The notes: generated by a model not told the origin, from the sequence alone. Counted from the stretch's first letter, positions 52,576 to 62,336 are shown. The stretch is DNA of 64,000 nt from Bordetella sp. H567 (GCF_001704295.1 NZ_CP012334.1:2864084-2928083); one strand, 5' to 3'. Made by a program: numbers and translations.

Positions 52576-53088
52576 TTACAACGCATCGTCTCCGCGCGCG
52601 GTGACCCCGGTACCGGACTGCCCGACGCGGCCAGGACCGGCATCGTTAGGCCGGACCAGCAGCACGGGAGCGGGCGAGGTCCGCGCCACGGATTCGGCAT
52701 CGCTCCCCATCAGCACGCGATTGACGCCGCGCCGGCCATGGGTGCCCATGACGATCAGATCGGCTTTCCAGCTGCGGGCATGGGCGACGATGAGCTCGGA
52801 TACCCGGTGACCATCGCATTCCACCAGGTGGCAATCGCACGGCACGCCCTGGTGTTCAAGACGCTTGCGCGCGGCCGCCAGGATGCGATGGCCGGCACGC
52901 ACCATGGCCGGCAGTACCTGTTCCAGATACACCCGCGGACGCTCGAAGCCGTTGGCATACACGAGCGGATCGACGATATGCAGCAAACGGATCTCGGCGC
53001 GGCAAAGGGACGCCAGCCGCGCGGCGTGCTCCAGCGCCTTGTCGCTCGTCTCGCTGCCGTCCACCGGAACCAATATTTTCGTGTACAT
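52576..53088 (-). CDS. Universal stress protein (UspA family)
   Basis: A 170-aa Usp: MYTKILVPVDGSETSDKAL, then LIVMGTHGRRGVNRVLMGSDAESV and VLLVRP. The ATG at 53088 follows GGGGGAA; upstream in-frame codons to 53127 lie in the intergenic region. Divergent from the ATPase gene with a shared FNR-type box. Confidence 0.93.
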   Translation of the reverse strand: MYTKILVPVDGSETSDKALEHAARLASLCRAEIRLLHIVDPLVYANGFERPRVYLEQVLPAMVRAGHRILAAARKRLEHQGVPCDCHLVECDGHRVSELIVAHARSWKADLIVMGTHGRRGVNRVLMGSDAESVARTSPAPVLLVRPNDAGPGRVGQSGTGVTARGDDAL

Positions 53089-53178
53089 GAGATTCCCCCG
53101 TGCGCCGGCGCGGCCCCGCCTTCGCACGGCGGGACGCCAAGGTTTGTGTCCACTCTACCGCTAGCGGCGAAGGTGTCC

Positions 53179-53192
53179 TTGACGTGCGTCAA
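53179..53192. promoter_or_regulatory. FNR/ANR-type box between Usp and P-type ATPase
   Basis: TTGAC-GTGC-GTCAA. A class II start near 53227 lies after an in-frame ATG at 53221, so the ATG at 53272 is the ATPase start. Confidence 0.7.
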
Positions 53193-53271
53193 GAGTCGCC
53201 TCACCATCGCGCTGGCCAGCATGAACGCCGCACCATCGCCTCGGCCCGATATACGCGACACAAGGACAACC

Positions 53272-56028
53272 ATGCGCGACGTCGTTTCCCCACAAGCGGT
53301 CGCCGTACCGGCGGCACCCTGGCATGCCTTGCCGCGCCGCAACGTGGCGGACCGGATCGGCGCAACCCGGGAAGGACTGACCAGCACCCAGGCCGCGGAA
53401 CGCCTTCGCCTGCATGGCGCCAATCGCCTCGGCGCGCCGCCGCGGCCCGGCGTGGTCCGGCGCTTCCTGGCCCAGATCAACAGCTTCTTCATCTACGTGC
53501 TGCTGGCCTGTGCGGGCGGCACGCTGGCACTGGGCGATTATGTCGATACATCTGTCATCCTGGCCGTTGTATTGGTGAACGCCGTCGCCGGCCTCTTGCA
53601 GGAACAGCGGGCGGAGACTGCCTTGGCCGCCATACGCAACATGCTGGCGCCCACTGCATCGGTACAACGGGACGGCCAACGCCTTACCGTGCCCGCGGTG
53701 GACCTGGTGCAAGGAGACATCATCCATCTTGAGGGCGGCGACAAGGTCCCGGCGGATGCCCGCCTGTTGCGCGCACATGGGCTGTTGATCCAGGAAGCAC
53801 CCCTGACGGGAGAATCCGCGCCCGTGGAAAAAAGCGTCGGGCGGGTACCGGAGACCGCGCCGCTGGCCGAGCGCACCTGCATGGCGTATGCGGGCACGCT
53901 GATCGTGGGCGGATCGGCGACCGCCATGGTCGTCGCCTGCGGCGTGCGCACCGAGCTCGGCCGCATCAGCGATATGGTGGCGGGCACGGAGCCCACCCGT
54001 ACGCCCTTGCTGCGCAAGATGGACCGCTTCACCCGGACGGTCACCGCCGCGGTGCTGGCGGTGGACGGGGCGATCATCGCAATCGACGTCATGCTGCGTG
54101 GAAGAACGGCGGACGAGGCACTGCTGCGCGGCATCGGCATCGCGGTGGCGGCCATTCCCGAAGGACTTCCCGCCGTCCTTGCCGTGACCCTGGCCATCGG
54201 CGTGCGGCATATGGCTGTCCACCAGGCCATCATCCGCCATCTGCCCGCGGTCGAGGCGCTGGGGGCAGTCACCACCATCTGTTCCGACAAGACGGGAACG
54301 ATGACGAGAAACGAGATGACGGTGCAAGCCGTCGGGACAGCGGACGCGACCTACGAGGTTACCGGCAGCGGGTACGCGCCGGCGGGACAGGTTCTTTTCG
54401 CGGGAGAACCCATGGACTCGGGATCCAGTGCGGTACTGTCCGCGCTCGCGCAGGCCTGCGCCCTGTGCGTGGACGCGTCGACGCAGGAACGGGACGGCCA
54501 GTGGACGGTGTCGGGAGACCCCATGGAGGGGGCACTGATCGTCCTGGCCGGCAAGATCCACCGCGACGCCGGCGCCCTGGCGGGCCGCATGCCGCGTATC
54601 GACGAAGTTCCTTTCGACTCGCGCAGCCGCTACATGGCCACGTTGCATCGAAGCGGCGCCGGGACGGCGGCGCTCTATGTCAAGGGTGCACCGGAGCGCA
54701 TCGTCGCGATGTGCTCGACGCAGCGCACCGAGGCAGGCGATGCACCGCTGGATCCGGCGCACTGGCACACCCTCACGCAGGCCATGGCGTCCCAGGGCCA
54801 CCGGGTCATCGCGGTGGCGACGCGCGACATGGGCATGGCCACCAGGCTGTCCGTGGGCGGCGCGGAAAGCGGCCTGACCCTCCTGGGCTTGCTCGGCCTG
54901 GTGGACCCACCGCGGCCGGACGCCATCACCGCCGTGCAGGAATGCCGCCATGCGGGCATCGCGGTAAAGATGATTACCGGCGACCATCCTGAAACCGCCC
55001 GTTGGGTGGCACGGCGGCTGCATCTGGCCTGGCACGAGAACGTCATCACGGGCGCCCGCCTGGACCGCCTTTCGGACGAGGCGCTGCGCGAGCTCATATC
55101 GGTAACGGATGTATTCGCGCGCACCACGCCAGAACACAAGCTGCGGCTGGTGACCGCGCTGCAGGCGCATGGGGAAATCGTGGCGATGACAGGCGATGGC
55201 GTGAACGACGCGCCCGCGCTCAAGCGTGCCGACGTAGGCGTCGCCATGGGTCGCAAGGGAACGGAAGCTGCCAAGGAGTCGGCCTCCATCGTCCTGCTGA
55301 ATGACGACTTCGCCTCCATTGTCGCCGCGGTGCGCGAAGGGCGTACCGTCTACGACAACGTCGCGAAGGCAATCGCCTGGACCTTGCCTACCCATGGCGG
55401 CCAGGCGCTCTTCGTCGCCGCGGCCATCCTGCTGGGCATCACGCTGCCCATCACGCCGACGCAGATCCTCTGGGTGAACACGGCGACCTCCGCCACCCTG
55501 GCGCTGACGCTGGCATTCGAACCGGCCGAAGCTGGCATCATGCGCCGCCCCCCACGCCCGCCGCACGCGCCCTTGCTTACCGGGCGCGTGGCGTGGCGGG
55601 TCGCGATCGTCTCGCTGCTCTTCATGGCGGCAGCGTTCTCCATGTACGAATGGGCGTTATGGCGAGGCCTGGAAACCGAGCGGGCTCAAACCATCGTCGT
55701 CAATACGATCGTCGCCATGGACGTCTTTTACCTGTTCAGCGTTCGTTTCCTGGAGACCGCCTCGTTGACATGGATCGGTGTGCGGGGCACGCCGGCGGTG
55801 CTATGGGGCGTAGGCACCACCCTCCTGCTGCAATTGGCCATGACTTACCTGCCCGCCATGCAGTCTCTTTTTCATACGCGTGCCCTGTCATTCATCGACA
55901 ACGCGGCCGTGCTTGGGATCGGCGTGCTGTTCTTCCTGGTACTGGAAGCGGAAAAACGGCTGCACGCGTTTTATTCCTCTTCCCTGTGCGGCACCAGTAT
56001 CACCGGGCATTCTGACAGCCGTACGTAG
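53272..56028 (+). CDS. P2-type cation-transporting ATPase
   Basis: A 918-aa HAD-family P-type ATPase: TGES at 179-182, AAIPEGLPAVLAVTLAIG in helix 4, D339 in CSDKTGTMT, nucleotide motif VKGAPERI, hinge MTGDGVNDAPALKRADVG, and a C-terminal six-helix part. The helix-6 region NTATSATLALTLAFEP lacks the Asp of calcium pumps, so the ion is not clear. AAGGA precedes the ATG at 53272. The 3' end overlaps the convergent Usp gene by 58 bases. Confidence 0.94.
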   Translation: MRDVVSPQAVAVPAAPWHALPRRNVADRIGATREGLTSTQAAERLRLHGANRLGAPPRPGVVRRFLAQINSFFIYVLLACAGGTLALGDYVDTSVILAVVLVNAVAGLLQEQRAETALAAIRNMLAPTASVQRDGQRLTVPAVDLVQGDIIHLEGGDKVPADARLLRAHGLLIQEAPLTGESAPVEKSVGRVPETAPLAERTCMAYAGTLIVGGSATAMVVACGVRTELGRISDMVAGTEPTRTPLLRKMDRFTRTVTAAVLAVDGAIIAIDVMLRGRTADEALLRGIGIAVAAIPEGLPAVLAVTLAIGVRHMAVHQAIIRHLPAVEALGAVTTICSDKTGTMTRNEMTVQAVGTADATYEVTGSGYAPAGQVLFAGEPMDSGSSAVLSALAQACALCVDASTQERDGQWTVSGDPMEGALIVLAGKIHRDAGALAGRMPRIDEVPFDSRSRYMATLHRSGAGTAALYVKGAPERIVAMCSTQRTEAGDAPLDPAHWHTLTQAMASQGHRVIAVATRDMGMATRLSVGGAESGLTLLGLLGLVDPPRPDAITAVQECRHAGIAVKMITGDHPETARWVARRLHLAWHENVITGARLDRLSDEALRELISVTDVFARTTPEHKLRLVTALQAHGEIVAMTGDGVNDAPALKRADVGVAMGRKGTEAAKESASIVLLNDDFASIVAAVREGRTVYDNVAKAIAWTLPTHGGQALFVAAAILLGITLPITPTQILWVNTATSATLALTLAFEPAEAGIMRRPPRPPHAPLLTGRVAWRVAIVSLLFMAAAFSMYEWALWRGLETERAQTIVVNTIVAMDVFYLFSVRFLETASLTWIGVRGTPAVLWGVGTTLLLQLAMTYLPAMQSLFHTRALSFIDNAAVLGIGVLFFLVLEAEKRLHAFYSSSLCGTSITGHSDSRT

Positions 56029-56426
56029 CTTTCGGCGACGCTTCCGATCATCAAGCGCTGGAAGCCGCGGCGTCCATGGGTGCCCATGACAACCAGGTCA
56101 ACGTGGGTCTCGCGGGCCGTGGCATCGATCTGTTCCGCGATCGTGCCGCTCAGCGCGCCTGCGTCCACCAGCTTGACATCGCCTGCGACCCCGGCGTCGC
56201 GCAGCTTCGTGCGCACCTTGTCCAATACGGACTGCCCTTCTTCCACCATGGCGGCATGGAAAGGCGCCACGTCGATGAAGGCAGACGTATAGACGGAGCT
56301 GGGGTATTCGATGATATAGACCCCCAGCAGCCGCGCATGCAGGGATTTCGCCAGCGAGACCGCGTGGTCGAGTGCGCGTTCGGATGTCAGGCTGCCGTCG
56401 ACGGCGACCAGGATGTGTCGATACAT
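55971..56426 (-). CDS. Universal stress protein (UspA family)
   Basis: A 151-aa Usp: MYRHILVAVDGSLTSERAL, LVVMGTHGRRGFQRLMIGSVAES and CPVILVP. Divergent from the 167-aa gene with a shared FNR-type box 51 bases away. Confidence 0.94.
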   Translation of the reverse strand: MYRHILVAVDGSLTSERALDHAVSLAKSLHARLLGVYIIEYPSSVYTSAFIDVAPFHAAMVEEGQSVLDKVRTKLRDAGVAGDVKLVDAGALSGTIAEQIDATARETHVDLVVMGTHGRRGFQRLMIGSVAESYVRLSECPVILVPHREEE

Positions 56427-56476
56427 GGTGTTCTCCAGAAGTCAGCCCACTCTACCGGCGCCCCGTGGTTCGCGTC

Positions 56477-56490
56477 TTGATATGGGTCAA
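56477..56490. promoter_or_regulatory. FNR/ANR-type box between Usp and 167-aa gene
   Basis: TTGAT-ATGG-GTCAA. It lies between the divergent stress gene and the unknown gene; either could be controlled. Confidence 0.65.
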
Positions 56491-56610
56491 TGGCGTCCCT
56501 CGGGACGAGCAGCGGCCTTCTTCCGGACACGGGCCCGCTGTATCGCCGGCGGACCCTTGCCCATGGCATGCGGCTTGCTCGACCGGCGAGCCGCTGACAC
56601 CGAGGACACC

Positions 56611-57114
56611 ATGCACGCCACCAACCCACCCCAGCACGCCCCCTTCTTCCTTGCTCCCGCCGACGCCGAACAAGCTCTTGCGCTGGTGATGCCCTCCATC
56701 GAGGCCGCGTTGCGCAATCCCACCGTCGGAGAAAGCGGCATCCTGTACATCGTCATCATGAATCCCGCCCTGCGGCCGTGGGAGGCGACGTTCGAGGACG
56801 CCATCCTGCTTGAGCATGCCGTGGGCGACCGGGATAGCTGGGATGCCGACTATGCCGCCTACGCGCGCGCCAAGGCCCGTACCACCTGGCGCCTGGGGCG
56901 CGACACGCACGGGCTGGAGACGGTATCGCCGCATCTCTTGCGCGCCGGCGACGCCGGTGTATGGGGCAGCGCGATCGTGGACGGCATCGTCGTCGCCACC
57001 AGCGGCGCGAACCCCTGGTATGACGAGGCGTTTTCCGGCGCGATCGCCTATGCGTTGCGGGCGGTCGCCAAGGCCCGAGCCCTGAAGCAGGCACCTTCGC
57101 TGCGGCTGGGCTGA
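56611..57114 (+). CDS. Unrecognised 167-aa protein in the FNR-linked island
   Basis: No family recognised. It contains an IEAALRNPTVGESGILYIVI segment, then a helical middle and AIVDGIVVATSGANPWYDEA with a helical end. The last part recalls the GlcG/HbpS fold loosely, not enough for a call. GAGGA precedes the ATG. It follows an FNR-type box and precedes topoisomerase IB. Confidence 0.75.
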   Translation: MHATNPPQHAPFFLAPADAEQALALVMPSIEAALRNPTVGESGILYIVIMNPALRPWEATFEDAILLEHAVGDRDSWDADYAAYARAKARTTWRLGRDTHGLETVSPHLLRAGDAGVWGSAIVDGIVVATSGANPWYDEAFSGAIAYALRAVAKARALKQAPSLRLG

Positions 57115-57186
57115 ACGCCAGGCATGGGGCTTGCTCCGGCAGGCTGCCTTGCCGCTTGGGGGCAAGCCGCCCTGATGGAACGCGCC

Positions 57187-58368
57187 ATGTTGCTTGCTCC
57201 GCCCGAATCCCGCACCGCGCCGTCCCGGAACGCCGCTCCCGATACCACCGTGGATGCCACCGTGGCGCAGGATGGATGCTGCGCGATCGCGGGCCTGATC
57301 TATGTCGACGACCGCGGGCCTGGCATTACGCGCCAGCTGAACGGGGACGTCTACGAGTATTTCGACGCGCGGGGCAAGCGCATCCGCGATCCCAACGTCA
57401 TCGCGCGCATCAACGCGCTGGTCATTCCGCCTGCCTACACCGACGTGTGGATATGCCCCGATCCGTCGGGCCATATCCAGGCCACGGGCCGCGATGCCCG
57501 GGGCCGCAAGCAATACCGCTATCACGCGTCCTGGCATGCGGTGCGCGACGCCAACAAGTATGAGCAGTTGCCGGCGTTCGCGATGGCCCTGCCCCGCATC
57601 CGCCGCAAGGTAGAGCGCGACCTCGGCCGACCGGGCCTGACGCATGACAAGGTGGTCGCGGTGGTGGTTCGCCTGCTGGAAACCACGTTCATCCGCATCG
57701 GTTCGCCGGCCTACGCCCGCGCGAACGGCTCCTATGGCCTGACCACGCTGCGCCGCCGCCACACGACGATCGCCGGCAGCCGCATCCGCTTCCGTTTCAA
57801 GGGCAAGAGCGGCATCGAGCATGACGTCACGGTGAACGACCGCCGCATCGCCGCCGTGGTGAAACGCTGCATGGAAATCACCGGGCACGAGCTGTTCACC
57901 TACCGCGAAGAAGACGGCAAGGTGCGCGTCGTGGACTCGGGTTGCGTGAACGACTACCTGCGCCAGGCCGGCCAGGCCGATTTCACCGCGAAGCACTACC
58001 GCACCTGGGCGGGATCCGTGTTGGCGCTGGCGGAACTGAGCAAGCGTCCCTGGGCCACGCAGACCGAGGCCAAGCGCAACCTGGTGGACGTGGTCAAGGC
58101 GGTGGCCCAGCGCCTGGGCAATACACCCGCGGTTTGCCGCAAATGCTATATCCATCCGCGCGTCATCGATGCCTACCTGGCCGGAGAGCTGCCCGCGCAC
58201 AGCGCGGCCCCGGCCGCGCCGCGCGGACTGGACGCCGACGAACGGCGCCTGCTGCACTTCCTGTCCGGCGACGCGGCGCGCGCGGAGAAGACCGCCGCGG
58301 CCGCCCGGCGCGCTACGCTGGGTGGGCGTGCGCGCCCTTCCTCACCAACGATAGAAATTCGCGGTTGA
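57187..58368 (+). CDS. DNA topoisomerase IB
   Basis: A eukaryote-like (poxvirus-type) bacterial type IB topoisomerase. N-terminal domain around GLIYVDDRGPGITR, DNA-contact residues in QYRYHASWHAVRD and KYEQLPAFA, Arg in LLETTFIRIGSPAY, GKSGIEHDV, and the active-site Tyr in CRKCYIHPRVIDAYL. It relaxes supercoils via a 3'-phosphotyrosine. The start is uncertain: 57187 follows GGAA; ATGs at 57175 and 57124 are alternatives. The 3' end overlaps the convergent PfpI-like gene by 56 bases. Confidence 0.93.
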   Translation: MLLAPPESRTAPSRNAAPDTTVDATVAQDGCCAIAGLIYVDDRGPGITRQLNGDVYEYFDARGKRIRDPNVIARINALVIPPAYTDVWICPDPSGHIQATGRDARGRKQYRYHASWHAVRDANKYEQLPAFAMALPRIRRKVERDLGRPGLTHDKVVAVVVRLLETTFIRIGSPAYARANGSYGLTTLRRRHTTIAGSRIRFRFKGKSGIEHDVTVNDRRIAAVVKRCMEITGHELFTYREEDGKVRVVDSGCVNDYLRQAGQADFTAKHYRTWAGSVLALAELSKRPWATQTEAKRNLVDVVKAVAQRLGNTPAVCRKCYIHPRVIDAYLAGELPAHSAAPAAPRGLDADERRLLHFLSGDAARAEKTAAAARRATLGGRARPSSPTIEIRG

Positions 58369-58879
58369 AGGCGGGCAGGTCGTCGGGCTTACGGCTGCTG
58401 ACCCAGTTGCGGTCCACCACCACTTCCTTGTCCACCCACGTCGCACCCGCATTGCGCAGGTCGTCCTGCAGCGAAGGCCAGCTGGTCAAGGTACGGCCAC
58501 GCGTCAGACCGGCCGACACCAGCAGCCACGGTCCGTGGCAGATCACGCCCACGGGCTTGCCGGCCGCGTCCATGCGGCGAACGAAATCCTGGGCCTTGGG
58601 ATGCCGCCGGATCTCGTCGGCATTGACCACGCCGCCCGGTAGCATGACTGCGTCAAAGTTGTCCGGCTCGGCGTCCGCGTCGGTGAACGTCAAGTCCACC
58701 TTTACCGTCTCGCCCTTGTCCGTGTGCCTGAAGCCCTGGATAGGCTCGAGCGTGTTGGACACGATCACCGCGCGGCCGCCCGCGGCCGCGATCGCCTTGC
58801 AGGGCTCCAGCAATTCCGCCTGTTCGAAGCCATCGACCGCCAGGATCGCGACCGAAACGTCTTTCAATTCCTCTGCCAT
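58313..58879 (-). CDS. PfpI/DJ-1-family class I glutamine-amidotransferase-like protein
   Basis: A 188-aa protein with VAILAVDGFEQAEL, the nucleophile elbow GVICHGPWLLVSAG (Cys) and NADEIRRHPKAQDFV, typical of PfpI/YhbO-like proteins. Acts against glycation or protein damage in relatives. Single gene; a methyltransferase gene diverges upstream. Confidence 0.94.
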   Translation of the reverse strand: MAEELKDVSVAILAVDGFEQAELLEPCKAIAAAGGRAVIVSNTLEPIQGFRHTDKGETVKVDLTFTDADAEPDNFDAVMLPGGVVNADEIRRHPKAQDFVRRMDAAGKPVGVICHGPWLLVSAGLTRGRTLTSWPSLQDDLRNAGATWVDKEVVVDRNWVSSRKPDDLPAFNREFLSLVRKGAHAHPA

Positions 58880-58996
58880 TGCACACTCCTATTCAAGGGT
58901 TGTTTCAGACCGCCGGCGGCGCCGGCGATGGTGTATCGCAGCAAGCGGGATGCCGCGAGAAACGCCGACGTGGATGCGGTCATCAAGGAGACCAAC

Positions 58997-59614
58997 ATGA
59001 AGGATTTCGAATCGCTTTACCAGCAGTCGCCGGATCCCTGGCAAGTGCGCACATCGTGGTACGAGCAGCGCAAGCGCGCCTTGCTGGTCGCTTGTCTGCC
59101 GCACGCCCGTTATGGCCGCGTCCTGGAGCTGGGTTGCGGTAACGGCGAAACGACCCGGCTGCTGGCGCCGCGCTGCGACACGCTGATTGCGGTCGACGAA
59201 TCCCCAACGGCGATTCGCCTATGCGAACAGGCCCTGAAGCAGGACGGCTTGACCAATGTGCACGCGTACGTCGCCCGATTGCCGGACGAGTGGCCGCTGC
59301 GTGAGGGCGAAACCTGCGACCTGGTCGTGGTGTCGGAGCTGGCCTATTACTTCGCCGAGCCGCACCTGAGCCGCCTCCTTGAGCGCTGCCGCGCCGCGCT
59401 CGCGCCTCGTGGCGAATGGGTGATGTGCGACTACACGAAAGACCTGGACGGCCGGCCGCAGCCGACGCCCGCGCTTCATACGCGCGTGGATGGGCTGACG
59501 GGTATGACCAGGATCATCCACCATGAGGATGAGCACTTTCACCTGGATATCTGGCGCGATGCCGGCGCCCATGGCGGCCCAGTGCCTGTCAACGCCAAAG
59601 GAAGCCTCGCATGA
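58997..59614 (+). CDS. SAM-dependent methyltransferase, NodS-like
   Basis: A 205-aa class I methyltransferase: start MKDFESLYQQSPDPWQVRTS, SAM motif VLELGCGNGETTRLLA, LIAVDESPTAI, DLVVVSELAYYF. The short start and layout match NodS/SAM methyltransferases of the Burkholderiales. AAGGAG precedes the ATG. Substrate unknown. Confidence 0.92.
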   Translation: MKDFESLYQQSPDPWQVRTSWYEQRKRALLVACLPHARYGRVLELGCGNGETTRLLAPRCDTLIAVDESPTAIRLCEQALKQDGLTNVHAYVARLPDEWPLREGETCDLVVVSELAYYFAEPHLSRLLERCRAALAPRGEWVMCDYTKDLDGRPQPTPALHTRVDGLTGMTRIIHHEDEHFHLDIWRDAGAHGGPVPVNAKGSLA

Positions 59615-59666
59615 GTACGCAGCCGGGGGCATGGCAAGGCGCGAAGCGCAGCCGCGGTCGTGGCCG

Positions 59667-60641
59667 CTATTGCGCCAAGCGCAGGCCGCGCTCGCGTACC
59701 AGGGTTTCAATGGCGCGCCGCTGCTGATCGATGAAGGTAGCGAAGGCGGGGCCATGCTGCGTATCCATCGTGATGCCCAGCTCCCGGAACTGCTGGCTGA
59801 CCTCCGGATCCTGAGCCACGCGCGCGAATTCGCGGGCGAGCCGGTCGACGATCGCCGGCGGCGTCCCCCTGGGCACGAAAACCCCATGCCAGGACTCGAA
59901 GCGGAAACCCGTCACGCCGGACTGCGCCAGCGTCGGAGTGTCCGGAAAAGCGGGCGAACGGTCTCCCGTGACGCCCAGCAAATCCAGCTTGCCGCCCTTG
60001 ACCAGCGGCGTGGCCGCGCCGTCGATCATCACGTCCACCTGCCCGGACGCCACGTCCGTCAGCGCGGGGGCGCTGCCCTTGTAGGGAATCTGCAGCAGCT
60101 CGATGCCCGCCGCGCCGCGCAGCATTTCCATGGCCAGCTGGCTGGGCGTGCCGTTGCCGCCGGTGGCATAGGCCATCTTGCCTGGATGGGCCTTGGCATA
60201 GGCGATGAAATCCTCCGCTGTCTTGAAGCCGTACTTGCGATTGGCGACCAGCAGCAGGGAAACACTGGTCAGGCGCGAGACGGGCATGAAGTCGCGCTGG
60301 GCGTCGTAGGGCAGATTCGGCATGGAAAGCCGGTTGATCGCGTGCGTGGCGATATCGCCCAGCAACAGCGTGTAGCCATCGGGATCCGCCTTGGCGGCCA
60401 GGGCCGCGCCGATCGACCCGCCCGCGCCGGGGCGGTTGTCCACGATCACGGTCTGCCCTAGCGCCTCGCCCAGCTTGCGCGCGAAAACGCGGCCGATGAC
60501 ATCGGCGTTGCCCCCTGCCGGATAGGGCACGATCAGGCGTATGGGCTTTTCCGCGGGCCAGCCCGCCGCCTGGCCGGGCATGCCGCACAGGGTGCAAAAG
60601 AGCGCCAGCGCGCCGGCCAGCGCGGCCTTGATACGCATCAT
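59667..60641 (-). CDS. Bug-family tripartite tricarboxylate transporter substrate-binding protein
   Basis: A 324-aa receptor: signal peptide ending near GQAAG, PAEKPIRLIVPYPAGGNADV, DNRPGAGGSIG, LQIPYKGSAPALTDV. Translation likely starts at one of the ATGs 60641/60638 after GGGAGA. It follows the sulfatase gene by 98 bases in the same direction. Confidence 0.94.
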   Translation of the reverse strand: MMRIKAALAGALALFCTLCGMPGQAAGWPAEKPIRLIVPYPAGGNADVIGRVFARKLGEALGQTVIVDNRPGAGGSIGAALAAKADPDGYTLLLGDIATHAINRLSMPNLPYDAQRDFMPVSRLTSVSLLLVANRKYGFKTAEDFIAYAKAHPGKMAYATGGNGTPSQLAMEMLRGAAGIELLQIPYKGSAPALTDVASGQVDVMIDGAATPLVKGGKLDLLGVTGDRSPAFPDTPTLAQSGVTGFRFESWHGVFVPRGTPPAIVDRLAREFARVAQDPEVSQQFRELGITMDTQHGPAFATFIDQQRRAIETLVRERGLRLAQ

Positions 60642-60739
60642 GATGTCCGTCTCCCTCTTCATCGTTGTTGTCGTTCGGTACTGCCCGTGCCGGGCCGCAT
60701 GCGGAATCCCGGTTCTTCCACCTCCTCCGACCGGCGCAA

Positions 60740-62215
60740 TCAGCCCGGCGATCCCACCGGTCGCGAGGGATCGCTCAGCGGCGGTTGCGGGTAATGCAGG
60801 CCTCGCTGGCCGCCGAACTGGCGATCGGCGCGCGACGCCACGCCACCGGCGGCGATACCGACGAGGCGGCCATCCGATATCCACGCCTCGTCGACGCCCC
60901 ACGCCCGCGATACCAGCACGTCCTCCAGCCGGCGCTGGACGTTCGCATACGCCGCGGCGCCCGCCAGGTCCTGGCACTCACGAGGGTCTTCCTGCAGATC
61001 GAAGAGCTGCACCACATTACCGGTGGGATACCAGATCAGCTTGTACCGGCCATCGTGCGCCATGCGCGTGGCAAGCGCGTTCTCCTTGCATTCGCCGTAG
61101 AGAAAATCGCGCCGCCGCTCGCCGACCATCGGCAGGCCTTCGACCGTGTCCGGAATGGGCAAGCCGGCCAGCGACAGCAAGGTCGGCATGATGTCCTGCA
61201 GGCCGACCAGCCGCTCGTCGACGTGATCGGCGGGCACGCGCCCATCGCCGGCGGCGCCGACCAGGATCATCGGCACTTGGGCCGATCCCTCGTAGAACAG
61301 GCGCTTGGCCCACAGCCCGAAGTCGCCCAGCATATCGCCATGGTCGCCACTGACCAGAATGATGGTGTCGTCCAGCAGTCCTTCTTCGCGCAGCGTGCCG
61401 ACCAGCACACGCAGTTGATGGTCGATCTGCGTGCATAGCGCATAAAACGCACGGCGTATGGCTTGCAGCTCGGGCGCCACGGCCCGGATCGGCCAGTAAT
61501 CCCGGATGGTTTGCAGGGCCGGCGGCAACCGCTCCTGCGCCCAGGCAGCCTGCGCGGGCAGGTCGATGCGCTCGCGCTCGTACAGGTGCAGGTACGCGGC
61601 CAGGGGCACCAGCGGGGGGTGCGGATGCGTGTAGGACACATGCCAGAACGCGGGGCGCCGAGGATCCCGCCGCTTGATCATCCTGGCGGCTTCACGCGTG
61701 GTCCAGTTGGTGACGTGCAGGCGCTCGGCCAAATGCCAGGGGCGGTGCAGGTAGTCGTTGTTGTTCATGCCGTGCAGGTATTGCTCGCCGGCCACCCCCT
61801 GTTCGGCCAGGAACATGTCGTAGTCGTCCACGGCCCCCAGCTGCGGGCGCCCCTCTTCGGCCAACAGGATGTCGTCAAAGCCGATGCGGTCGCGTTGGGG
61901 ATAGACATGCATCTTCCCTACCGCGTAGGCCTGGTAGCCGCCATCCCGGAAGGACTGCGCCAGCGTCGGAAGCGCGGGCATCTCCAGGGCCGGCGCGAAG
62001 TTGCGGTCACCGTGACCGCGCGGCGAAGTCCCCGTCATCACGGTGCGGCGCGCCGGGATGCAAATGGGACATTCGGAATACGCGCGCGGATAGCGGGTGC
62101 CCAGCCGGGCCAGGTGATCCAGCGTCGGGGTCTGGATCACCGGATGACCCGCGCTACCCAGCAAGGCGCCGGGCCACTGATCGACCATCACAAACAGCAC
62201 ATTGGGTCTGGACAT
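60740..62215 (-). CDS. Sulfatase-family hydrolase (aryl/choline sulfatase or phosphonate monoesterase-like)
   Basis: A 491-aa alkaline-phosphatase-superfamily sulfatase. Metal Asp D12 (FVMVDQW), formylglycine site C52-I-P-A-R56 (CIPARRTVMTG), VGKMHVYP, and SGDHGDMLGDFGLW. The Cys must be matured by a formylglycine-generating enzyme, not encoded here. No signal peptide, so cytoplasmic. First gene of a minus-strand pair with a Bug receptor; divergent LysR is the likely regulator. Likely role: release of sulfate or phosphonate ester from an imported compound. Confidence 0.93.
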   Translation of the reverse strand: MSRPNVLFVMVDQWPGALLGSAGHPVIQTPTLDHLARLGTRYPRAYSECPICIPARRTVMTGTSPRGHGDRNFAPALEMPALPTLAQSFRDGGYQAYAVGKMHVYPQRDRIGFDDILLAEEGRPQLGAVDDYDMFLAEQGVAGEQYLHGMNNNDYLHRPWHLAERLHVTNWTTREAARMIKRRDPRRPAFWHVSYTHPHPPLVPLAAYLHLYERERIDLPAQAAWAQERLPPALQTIRDYWPIRAVAPELQAIRRAFYALCTQIDHQLRVLVGTLREEGLLDDTIILVSGDHGDMLGDFGLWAKRLFYEGSAQVPMILVGAAGDGRVPADHVDERLVGLQDIMPTLLSLAGLPIPDTVEGLPMVGERRRDFLYGECKENALATRMAHDGRYKLIWYPTGNVVQLFDLQEDPRECQDLAGAAAYANVQRRLEDVLVSRAWGVDEAWISDGRLVGIAAGGVASRADRQFGGQRGLHYPQPPLSDPSRPVGSPG

Positions 62216-62303
62216 GCGCCTCCTGCCTGTCGGGACTACGGAATGGGGAGCAGTCTAGACCTGCCTGGGCCGCACGGGCAGGGGTATATCCGGAACAGCA
62301 GAT

Positions 62304-62319
62304 ATAATTTTTCTATTAT
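62304..62319. promoter_or_regulatory. AT-rich dyad between sulfatase and LysR genes
   Basis: ATAAT-TTTTCT-ATTAT, 18 bases before the LysR ATG in an otherwise GC-rich divergent region; possibly a LysR site or overlapping -10 elements. Confidence 0.35.
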
Positions 62320-62336
62320 GTCCGCCGCCACGGCCC

